This document shows, in pieces, positions 1 to 16,800 of a stretch of DNA of 64,000 bases. The DNA is from Ianthella basta. Its lineage: Eukaryota > Porifera > Demospongiae > Verongiida > Ianthellidae. Numbering within the stretch: position 1 is the stretch's first letter; every line of letters starts with the position of its first letter. The notes beneath the pieces were generated by a model that was not told the DNA's origin, made no database searches, and worked only from the letters and a program-made list of their open reading frames with translations. A program made the translations under genes and the position numbers. Location of the stretch: NCBI GenBank assembly GCA_964019415.1, contig OZ025889.1, forward strand, positions 4,780,870 through 4,844,869, in the 5' to 3' direction.

Positions 1-131
1 GATTTCATAGGAACATGCAATTAACATTATTTAACGAAATTTGTTGGTAAAGTAGTAGTTAATGTACATACTGTATGTGAGGCAGCTTCTCCTGCAGTGC
101 TTGACTTCACCTTGACTCTTTGCTCCACCAG

Positions 132-6417
<6,286 letters not shown>

Positions 6418-7024
6418 CAATTGTACATCAAAGTTAACATTTATATTTTAACACTGTGATAAATTAAGCTGTCATGTATTCTGTTAATGTGAATTGGCTT
6501 GTACTGTACGCACCTCATTACCACACACAATCTCAGTTATAGGGTAAACATATGATGGAGTTGATTGAAATGATGTCTGTTAGCACTGAACCACTGAACT
6601 GTGTGTGTGTGTGTATGTGCATGCATGTGTGTGTATGTGCATGCATGTGTGTGTGCATCAGTAGCTACACTGCTGGTATATACGTAACTACTTGGTACCT
6701 GCAGCAGTATTCAATTTGGACACTGCATGTTGGGTTGTTACATATTCAGCTACCCTGTGGCTACAGTTGGTGGCATTTCTTGTCTTTATATATGTAGTAC
6801 TTGCATGTGCAGTTTGGGGCCTCCTGGGCTTCTAATTAGTAATACAATATAGCCTGCATCTCATGTTACACTAGCTTTTACACAGACTACGGGCTACGTA
6901 CATGCATTCTTCTAATGCTTCACTTTCTCTAACAGTTTGGCTTCAGGGTGTTGTGCATATTATGTACTCCAGGCTGTAAACAGGTGTACTTAATTGCTCT
7001 AGTCTCTGGACTCTGTAATTATGG

Positions 7025-7195
7025 CACTGTGGAACCTGCATATCTAAGATGGTCACCGTGCTAGGCAGCCATCTCTCTGAAACAGCAGCCTCTCTGACCC
7101 AGCCACATATAGATAGCATTAAAACATTGCAATCTACCTCTGTAATGCAGCCACCTCTCTATAAAGGTAAATTAGAACTGCTCCAAAGGTCTTAG
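7025..7195. mobile_element. MITE-like element (family A, copy 2)
   Basis: Begins CACTGTGGAACCTGCATATC and shares with the copies at 4159, 25166 and 51354 the internal AAGATGGTCA, GCAATCTACCTCTGTAAT and CTCTCTATAAAGGT words. The right terminal repeat is decayed. Confidence 0.55.
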
Positions 7196-7715
7196 GTTGC
7201 ATGCACAGACTACGGGTTTAACTAGTTGAATTTTCCTAATGCTTCACATTCTAGCAGTACAGGTGCAGGATGTGCGCCACATGGTTGCTTAGTAGTCCAT
7301 TGATTAGTGTTCACCTGCAGCCAATTACACTGCACCTCCACCATTTGTGGCTGTAAACAGGTGCACCTAATTGCTCTAGTCTCTGGACCCTCAATTGCTA
7401 GGTGCATGGATGCGTGTTACATACCTTGTATGTACGTATGTGATTAGTGAGTTATAGCATGTGTTGGACACATGAACACACATCTGTGCTATCTGCTACA
7501 AACATGCATGTAGGTGGGGCATGTATAATTTATGTGAATGAATCATGAACAAAATCGCAGCAGGGAACTAGGCTACTAACAGATGGGGCTCTAGCTAATG
7601 TGGTCCATCAACTGCTCTCAAAGCTGTCCTTATACAATATGCACACCTCATCCACACATAGGCTGCTAGTAAAATGGACGAATTTGTATTTCTACATCTC
7701 CTTCCTTATATGCAG

Positions 7716-7905
7716 CTCCTTGTAATGTGTAGGAGTGAGTGTTGCACTAGTGCACAAGTGGGCTACTAGTAAGAGCCCCTCTCTGAGTCAGCACATCTTT
7801 GCTATCATTGCCAGACTTGGGAATGGAAGCACACACGAGCTCACTGCATGGGAGATGGCTATGCCTCTCTGACAGGGGAAGACTCATTGGACCTTCATAC
7901 CATTT
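7716..7905 (+). pseudogene. decayed copy of the last INTS4 exon
   Basis: Clear nucleotide similarity to the terminal INTS4 exon at 6176-6417, including the preceding acceptor context (CTTCCTTATATGCAGCTCC), the TGTTGCACTAGTGCACA word and the GAGAAGACTCATTGGACC-like end. It contains indels that break the frame and has no equivalent of the INTS4 stop context. It sits about 350 bp upstream of gene 1. A counterpart lies at 27857-28035, upstream of gene 2, so it predates the split of genes 1 and 2. Confidence 0.8.
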
Positions 7906-8020
7906 CTGTTAAACATGCAGTGAGCAGGATGTCCAATAATCATTTGTGTGTATATGCTAGTACTGTAATGTATTGGTATTCATCATAGAGATATACATAG
8001 CAATATACTTAAATGATAGT

Positions 8021-8256
8021 GTTGACCATATGGTGCTGGCCTAGAATAGGCACGACAGTACGTCTAGCCATGTGACCTGTTACACAAAATGATGTCTCAG
8101 CAATAATGAGTACTATTATAATGAAATTACTGGAATGTGCCAGCTACATCTTCTTTAGTACAGTTTTGATGTGAGACGTTTACACATATGCAAATGCTGT
8201 TTCCCGCAACTACTGAGGGAAGCACAGAATTTGTGATTCATTCCTCTAGGGGAAGA
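8021..8256 (+). promoter_or_regulatory. conserved upstream block of gene 1
   Basis: About 235 bp immediately before the start codon is recognisably conserved upstream of all three genes (8021-8256, 28109-28353, 52290-52550) although the surrounding spacer differs. Shared words include GTTGACCATAT, GGCCTAGA, ACTGGAATGTGCCAGCT and GAGGGAAGC. An octamer-like ATGCAAAT lies at 8188-8195 and also at 28284-28291, but not in gene 3. This probably spans core promoter and 5' UTR; no TATA box is convincing. Confidence 0.5.
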
Positions 8257-10104
8257 ATGGTGTCCCCTTTTGCCATAGTCCTTGTCCTACTGGGTTTGTT
8301 TGCAGATGCCAGTGTGGCTCAGGTGGACGTGTGCTCTGCTACCATCAGCAACTTCTATGTCACCTCACGAGAGAGAATCTTTAACCAGACCACACGGCTC
8401 CTTCTCTCTGCCTTTTCAGACAACCCACTTGGCAGTGAGGCTGACCTGTACCAACAGCTACTGATGGACCTCGGTCTTCCTGACACACCAGACAGAGCGC
8501 AAACCTTTGGCAGGGCATTCAGCCAAATTATTGCTGCAAATACCCGTGCGTGTACAGAGCTTCAAGGACTAACCATCACCAGTGCAAACACCACCCAAGT
8601 GATTGCTGAATTGCGCAATGCCCTTGATTCAGGCCATGATTTGAATTTAGTCAGGGACATTTTTGGTAGAGCATTGTGCCTGGAAAGCCTAGTGGAGACT
8701 GAGAATGTGAGCTTTGTAACAGGGCTATCTGGAGAAGATCGAGGGAAGATATTCGGACTTGCACAGCGTCCATACTCCCTTGGGTTTGTAGTAGATGACA
8801 CTGGAAGCATGTCTGATGAGATAGCAAGAGTGCGTCAGCTTATCACTGAGTTTGTCAATGATGATGTCGGAGCACCAACGCATTACATCCTCACCTCGTT
8901 CAATGATCCAAGTAAGTCACTGGGAAACAATAATCTTAAGTTACACAAGCATTGTGTATATTCTGCTATCAAACTGTATAGATACATATTAATGCTATAT
9001 GGGCAATGGTTCATGATGCAGTATTTTACTGTATTATAGTTGGGTTCAGTGTATTTAATTATTCATGCACAAGTTCACTCTTCTATTGTTGCCTTACAGC
9101 TGTTGGTACGGCAGTGAGGTATGATGCCCAGAACACTGCAGACAGACAGCAGCTCCTTACTGCTGTGACTGCTTTGTTTGCTCATGATGGAGGAGACTGC
9201 CCTGAGCTGGGAATGACAGGGATCATCAATGCTCTGGGTCTCTCCTTCCCTGAAGGCCAACTCATTGTACTCACTGATGCATCAGCGAAAGATTACAATC
9301 GCACAGATGAAGCCATTCAGGCTGCCTTCCAGCTAGGAGTGAGAGTACACTTTGCTTTCAGCCACACAACTGGTTGTGGTGTTTCAGGTTACCCCTTCTA
9401 TGACCAGGTTGCAAATGAAACAGGTGGCTTTAGTGTTTACAGTCTCGATGATCTTAGCACTCTCTCCAATACCATTCAGAATACAAGGGTTAATTTTCAA
9501 GCAGCAGATGACCCTACGGGTGCTGACACAACATCAGCAGGTGACTGCAGGGCAATACACGTGTCAATGCTCACAGAGAACCTCTACATTGCCATCAACC
9601 CTGGAGCAGGGACTGCAGAGGTGTCCCTTCAAATGCCAGATGGAACCAATGTCTTTGGAAGAATGAGCATCAGTTCTCTTCTTGTTCGTAACTTCAACTC
9701 CCCTGCTACAGGAGAATGGCTGGTATGCATCTTTAGTGGATCAGTGGAAGTCAGGCAGTCTCAGGACGTTCGTTTTGACATCACGGCTGAGTTTCTTGTT
9801 CAAGACGACAACACTGGATTGTACTTCTCTAGCAGTACGCCACCCTTCACTCGCTCTGAAGTCATCGCTCTTCTCTTCACTATGAGGCTTGATGATCTGT
9901 CTACTTCTCTCACTCATACACTAAAGATTGTAGACGTGAGCGGAAGAGATCTCAGCAATGTACCACTGCTCCAGTGTGACCGCTTTCTGGAGGGACGTTT
10001 CACTCTCCCTACTGTCCAGTACAGAATGTTTTTCTCAGGATTTGACTCTAGTAACAACTCAGTAGTTGTTGACTTGGGAATTTTTCCAGCAGGGCCCCAA
10101 CCAG
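8257..10104 (+). CDS. Gene 1 exons 1-2: signal peptide, hemicentin-type VWA domain, beta-rich domain
   Basis: Residues 1-22 form a signal peptide (hydrophobic IVLVLLGLFA, cleavage near ASVAQ). A predicted helical N-domain follows, then a VWA domain from about residue 172 to 370. FVVDDTGSM carries a D-x-T-x-S MIDAS (residues 180-184). The segments FNDPTVGTAVRYDA, GGDCPELGMTGI and LIVLTDASAKD are the signature of hemicentin-type VWA domains, which bind partners in a metal-dependent way. The rest of exon 2 (to residue 553) is beta-rich and ends in the motif VVVDLG. The intron splits the VWA domain at phase 1. Confidence 0.85.
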
Positions 10105-10181
10105 GTTAGCTGGTCATCATTATCTTTTTCTACTTTGAATATGCACATGTACACACATGTGCATGCACACACATGCACACC

Positions 10182-10238
<57 letters not shown>

Positions 10239-10754
10239 ACACGCATACAGACCATTTCAACACTGTGCAGGTGTCTGTCCTGTGAATATCAACAAATACA
10301 TTTGCCTTAATTGTCACCTATATACATGTATAAGAACCATTGATTATTTCTCCTCATTGTGCAGTGACTTGTTCTCCTTCGTGTGAGAATGGTGGAATGT
10401 GCAGTGAGAGCAACACATGTCTCTGTACATCTGGTTTTATTGGTAATGCATGCAGTGAACAAGGCTAGTTAGTACTATAGTCTACACCTACAAAGAATAT
10501 GGAAGGGATCTGCTGAGCAAGAAACCCTTGCAGAATTGCAATCTTTAGTTTCCTTGTTCTTATTACATGTAGCTACATGCGAACCTCCGTGTGAAAATTC
10601 TGGAACATGTGTCAACCACAACGAATGTACATGCACATTTGGCTACACTGGCCCAACATGTAATATGACTGGTGAGCACTGACACTTGCATGTACACACA
10701 CGTATATACACACAACACACACATATACAGAGAGAGCAAAAAAGCGAGCGAGCG

Positions 10755-10808
<54 letters not shown>

Positions 10809-13800
10809 ACATGTTGCTATTCCCTTCTATCCTTCTTGTGTCTTATAGCTTTCATAGATTGCATCACAGCAGCAGATACCGCTACATGTCAGAATAATGC
10901 TACTTGCAGGATAAACCTCCTCACTGACTCTCTCAACTGTGTGTGCCCTACAGCGTATATTGGAGATACATGTGAACAAAGTATGTTAAAGCAGCTGATT
11001 TAATTAATTCTGATTCAGTCATTTAGCTCATTATCATGTTCTGATTCATATGCACTTAGTCTTATGTACTGTAGAAGTAGCATGCATATCCCAAGGTTAA
11101 ATATGCTGGGGATGTGTGTGGGGGAGGGGGGCTTGAGCTCCCCCATCATTTCAACTGCTGTCTCTCCAAATCCCTGGCCAACACCTGCAAATTAATGGCA
11201 GCAAAGAGATTATTATTTCTCAAATTGCATTATAATAATCAATATCAGTGGGACATAAAGCATGATCCTAGAACTCCTCTTCAGAGGTGTGCTTTTGGGG
11301 ACTGCTAATTCCTTCCAAATATGCATTCTAGATAGAATCGGTTTCTTATAATCATTATAAGCTTGTACTGTAAGATATATGCATGCTCTCAAGTGCCATG
11401 TAGTCAAGCATGTTTATGCCCACTGCAGAGGTGTGTTCAGCAGTCAGTGCCAGTCCACTGTTTGGGTCTTTTCAAGGTGGTGCAACCATCTCTGTTGAGG
11501 TCTCCTCCACCTGCAACCTCACTGCAATTGAGCTAATCTCACCGTCATGTAGCTTTGGCAGCAAAACTGTGTCTGCTGCTTTGGTGGACTCTATGCATGT
11601 GGAATGTGTGATGCCACCTTTGATGATGACTGGAGATGTGCCTTTTGAGTTTCAGGCAGAGACAGTTGATTACGGAAAGTTGGAGTACAAGGATACCTTC
11701 ACTGCTTGTGAGTTGTATGGATCATGCTGATGGCATTTTGTAATTGTGAGTACAGGACTATGTAGGTAGATCGAGAGCTATGGCCAGGTGTTTGGAATGT
11801 TATTTCAACTGGGAAACCATCACCAAAGGATACTTTCTGAGGTAGTTAGATAAGGTATAGAGTACTTGTTCTGAATACCAGATCGACTTCGTATTGAGGT
11901 AGTGCACACGTGATAATGGGATCATGTGTCACAGTGGTAGTCAATGTCTCATTCATTTTCAAGTGTCCTGCTGTCACTTTCTTTGCTCACACAGTGCAAT
12001 GCCAGGTTGTTGTCAGTGCACCAAAGCCCTTTGCAGGATATGTTGTTGGTGGCACTACTGTATCATTGGCAGTATCTGATCCTTGCTCCCTGGCTTCTGA
12101 TGACATATTGAGCTGTGCTTTTGGTCAAGTTGTGGTTCCTGCTACACAGAAAGATGTAAATTCTGCTACTTGTGTGGTGCCTTCACTGAATGCTTCAGGA
12201 ACTGTTGATTTTGAATTCAGATCTGTATCAAAGACTAAAGGAAATTATACAATCAGAAAACATTTTGAAGCATGTAAGTCTAATTTCTAAGATTCTATAA
12301 AGCAAACACCCTGTGACCAATTATAAATAGCTACTCTTGAAATGAGTTAGTGGCTCTTGTATCCTGCAAATGTTCATAACTATTTCCCTTTATGCATTTG
12401 TAGTGGCCTGCGAAGTGGTGAGTGTGTGGCCTACTAGTGGACACATGGCTGGTGGCAGCACTATCACTGTCACTATCTCAGATCCTTGCACTTTACAACC
12501 AACTGATGTCTTACAATGCACTTTCAATGGCATTCCAGTGCAAGCCTCTTATGAAAGTGCCAGTACTGCTAAATGTGTGATGCCTCTGGTAGACAGCACG
12601 GGTACCATTCCATTTATGTTCACTGCGGACACTGGAGGGAACAGGGATGTTACAGCATCCATGGACTTTGAATCCTGTAAGAGAATTACGTAGAGTATTA
12701 ATTAACCAGTTACCCTAACACCATATACATAAATCTTGCAACTTAGCAATGCACCTCTGAAACTAATTCTTTCTTTCTTTCCCATTCACTGCTGCAGTAC
12801 CTTGCAGGTTGTCATCCACTCCATTCATATCACCTATCTTTGGCAACATGCTAGGAGGCACTGCAGTCACCATCACCATTGCCAGCCGCTGCTTGGAGGA
12901 GATAAGTGGTACCCCAATGTGTGTCTTTGATGGAAATCAGATGGTACCAGCTGTTGATGACTCTGGCTTGGCAACAAGTGGCCAGAATTACTTTTGTACT
13001 GTGCCAATGCTTGAAAAAGCAGGAAGGATCAGATTTGAATTCAGGACCCAAGTAGAAGTTGGTGGAACACTGTCTTTGTTTGATAACTTCTACCTATGTG
13101 AGTATACCCTTACAGTGCTTCCACTGCACTACACTGCACACATATTAGACATGACATTGCTACCAGTTGTCGATTACATGTAGTCAGGCCTGTTACGTGA
13201 GTTAACTACATATACACACACTGTCTGTGTTAATATATACGCATGAGTATATACTGTAGGTATAACCACATTTTGTGTACACTTATTTCCATCCTATTGC
13301 AGTGCCTCCATATCAATCCCATGATGTGAGTGTCATGTTTGACGACTCTCTACTCATCAACAGTGAGATTAACTTGGTTTGGAGTAATGTCTTCTCCAGA
13401 TCAATAGAATCTTTTGCTAAAGAAAGTGCTCTAACATTTCAGTCAAATGTTCTTCTCCATGTTCTACCTGTAAAAGGAAATGACAAATTGGCTAAATATA
13501 CCATTCCTAAGAGTATTGATACTACAAGGAGCAGTGGTGCATTTGTATCATATGAACACATAATGAACACATTACGGGCAGGTATTCAAGTACTTCCTGG
13601 AATCTTTCAGGTGGTTACTACAGTGACTGGAGTATCAACCACTGACAGCTTCAGCTTTAGTAGGTGGTCTGGTGTGTACCTTATAGCATCTCAGCCACTC
13701 TCAAATGATATCCGGATAGAACTGAGCTACAAGTGCAATGTCCCAGATCAGCTTGACACTACTGGGTTGCCAGCCTGCCCTACAACAGAGTTTCATGCTC

Positions 13801-16800
13801 TGCTTTTCAACAGTGGGTTTGATGAAGAAGTGGTGGCCTCTGCTGAGGATCCATTATACACAGAGCAATATTACAGCTACCTGCATCCAAAGAGCAGTGT
13901 CTGCTTTGTGCAACGTCAGCCTCGAGGCCCAAAGTGAGATGAGTCTTGCTTAATTACAGGTCTAGGATATCTGTACTTCTTCATTTACCGATATACATTT
14001 GTACATAAGGTAGACAGGTCGGTTGTAACTATAATAACAATTCTTAGACTAATGGAAATGGCAACTTGACAGAAAGATAGGCAAGGAAGGGGCTACCAGG
14101 TTTGATACTGGATGGTGTCAATTTTCTCTTCCCTGCCTACCTTTCTTTTGAGTCGTAACTTCCATTAAAATTGTTGCAATACTAAATCAATTATACTGTG
14201 CAAGTTGCATTGCATTCTGTCATGTGTCTTCATTCAATTTGCTTCTGTTTCAACTTTGCATTTGTTTGACAACAGTTACTTACTTATGTTTTAGTAAATA
14301 TTGCTCAGTGTACTATTGTGTATACATCTCATATGTAGCCTTCTGACTCAACAATGTTGCTATGACAACAATGGAATGCTGCTGGCTGACCCTGGAGAAG
14401 CCCGACCCAGCATTGGAACTCCTCTATACCAAACCTTCTCCACTATGGTGACATACTACAGAGAGACAGTGCTGCCATTTGTCTACTGCTGTAAGGAGGG
14501 TCTACTAGGAAAGAAGAGAATGGCACAGTGCGATGCCTTCCAGTCCATGCTGCCTACTGACAATGGAAATGGTTATAGTCCTCCTGTACCAGGTATGGGA
14601 CTGCCATGTCTGTATTATATAAACCTTCTTTGGAATGTCATAGCAGCAAGTATATACTTAAGTTTGGATATCAAAACTTTTCCTCCCTGCAGCCTTGCTG
14701 TTTGGTGATCCACACATTGTCACCTTGGATGGATCCCGCTATACTTTCAATGGAAAAGGAGAGTACACTCTTCTGGAGGCAACTGATGGTAGTTTTGCAT
14801 TTCAGGGTCGCCTTGAGCAGGCTATTGATGCAAATGGATCCATGATACAGGCAACTGTATTCACTGCCATTGTGGCCAAAACAAACACTTCAGATGTGGT
14901 GCAGATGGAGGTCACTAATGGTAGTGTGATTGAAGTGCGCTTGAACAGGGAGGTAATTGATCTTTCTATATCAAGTCAGCAGTTTGCAGGAGTGGCAGTA
15001 TCTCAGCAAGCCAATGGCACCTACCTGGCAGTGTTTGAGGGAGGTTACGTTGTTGAGGTGAGAGGAGAGAATGACATTCTGTCACTCATCAAGGTGACCC
15101 TTCCTGAGGAGGCAAGGGGAAGGACACGTGGCCTCTTAGGCAACTTCAATGGTAATCCTTCAGATGACTTCATTCCCAGAAATGCATCAGAACCACTTTC
15201 TGTCAATTCCACCATGGAGGAGGTCCACAATTTATTTGGAGTTACATGTGAGTTTTCTTGATAGATGCATGAGAGGAAGACAAAGAGCATCTTTTCTGTC
15301 AAGCTGAAACTCAACTGCACTAGCAGATACTGTTAATTCTGTATTTTTGCTCCTTAACAATGCATCAAGATATCTATTGCAGTGCATTTCCTGTTCTATT
15401 TGCACAGGGACTCTCACATCTGATGAGGACAGCTTGTTCTATTACAGGGGTAATATGAGCTGGATGGATTTCCATGACCCAGACTTCAGTCCTACCTTCG
15501 CTCCAAACTTCACTGACCCTGACTTGGAGGCTGAAGCGATGGCACTATGTGATGGTGATCCAGCATGTCTGTTTGATGTGGCTGCCACCAGTCGGTTGGA
15601 TATAGGGCTATCCACTCTAACTGGGCAGGAAGAAATAAACATCATTCAAACCTTAGAGACTCCTAGTGAGTATTGTTATTCCTGTTTGAAGTGTGTGTGC
15701 ATGTGCATATGCATGTGAGTGTTTGCAGGAATGTGTACAATTATGATAAATGTTTGTGCATTTGCATTCATACAGCATGCTGCCTGTGGGTACATGTACA
15801 TGTGTGTCCTATGCTTCCTCCCCCCTTTCAGTACTGTGTGATCCTGCGTGCACAAATGGAGCTTGTGTTGCTAACAACACCTGCCTGTGTACTAGTGCAT
15901 TCAGTGGACCCACATGCAACATTCAAGGTTTTCACAATAATACATTTTACCAAGCATTAATTCCACCACTTCATTTGCACGACAATCTTATTTAGTTTCT
16001 ATATATATACAACCTGTGTATGGTAAACCTACATAGTATGTACTATGCAAGATTACACATGACCTGCATTATGCAAAAGGCACCCACAGTATATATGTAT
16101 TGCTCTGTATGTTGGTTCTTACCTTCTGTCTCCTATATGTAGTGTTTTCTTCATGTGACCGAAATGTATGTGAAAATGGAGGAAACTGTACCCAACATGT
16201 CTTTGAGTACTTTTGTGAATGTCCTTCTTCCTACACTGGGACATTCTGTGAGATCGGTGAGGAAGCACATGCCATTATATAATGCTGCACATAAAGGCAA
16301 ATACACTGCACTAAGACTGCCGATCTTTACTAGCTATTACAGGCCTCTATAGCTACAATTCTCACACCATAACAAGCACCAAAACACTGCTACATAAATA
16401 CCATTGGGAAGCCTCCTCCAAACTCTCCAGTTACCCCCAAAATATTTACCAATTGCAGTAATATTGTCAGAAATGTGATTTACTATTCATAGTGAAGTAG
16501 CACCAATCTTACAGTATATGGAAGGCCTGGAATCAAAGATACTCCGGACTCTATAATTTCAATGTATAGCTTCAAATTCACCATAGTACATACAACTTGC
16601 AGTGTAATATATACAGTACAAGTTGCGTATCACAACTACCATGCTACGTATGTACACTGCATGACAACTGCAACGTACATACCACACATTACAGTCATAA
16701 GCACCACTGATTTGAACAAGCCATCATTGCCATCCAAATATTTAGTCCTGCCCTACTGCTCAGAACCTCCCAATACACCTGATGGTCTGTCAATTCACAT

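Larger units (their letters stand above)
6418..8020. other. intergenic spacer between INTS4 and gene 1
   Basis: No gene is seen apart from repeats. There is a TG/CATG-rich patch at 6600-6655. Two copies of an unclassified dispersed repeat lie at about 6810-7022 and 7205-7395. A MITE-like element lies at 7025-7195. A decayed copy of the last INTS4 exon lies at 7716-7905. No clear AATAAA signal follows the INTS4 stop within the first 100 bases. Confidence 0.7.

Noticed and set aside
8188-8256. Upstream in-frame ATG for gene 1 adding 23 residues before the signal peptide
   Set aside because: Not conserved in gene 3 and would bury the signal peptide. The ATG at 8257 is shared by all three genes.
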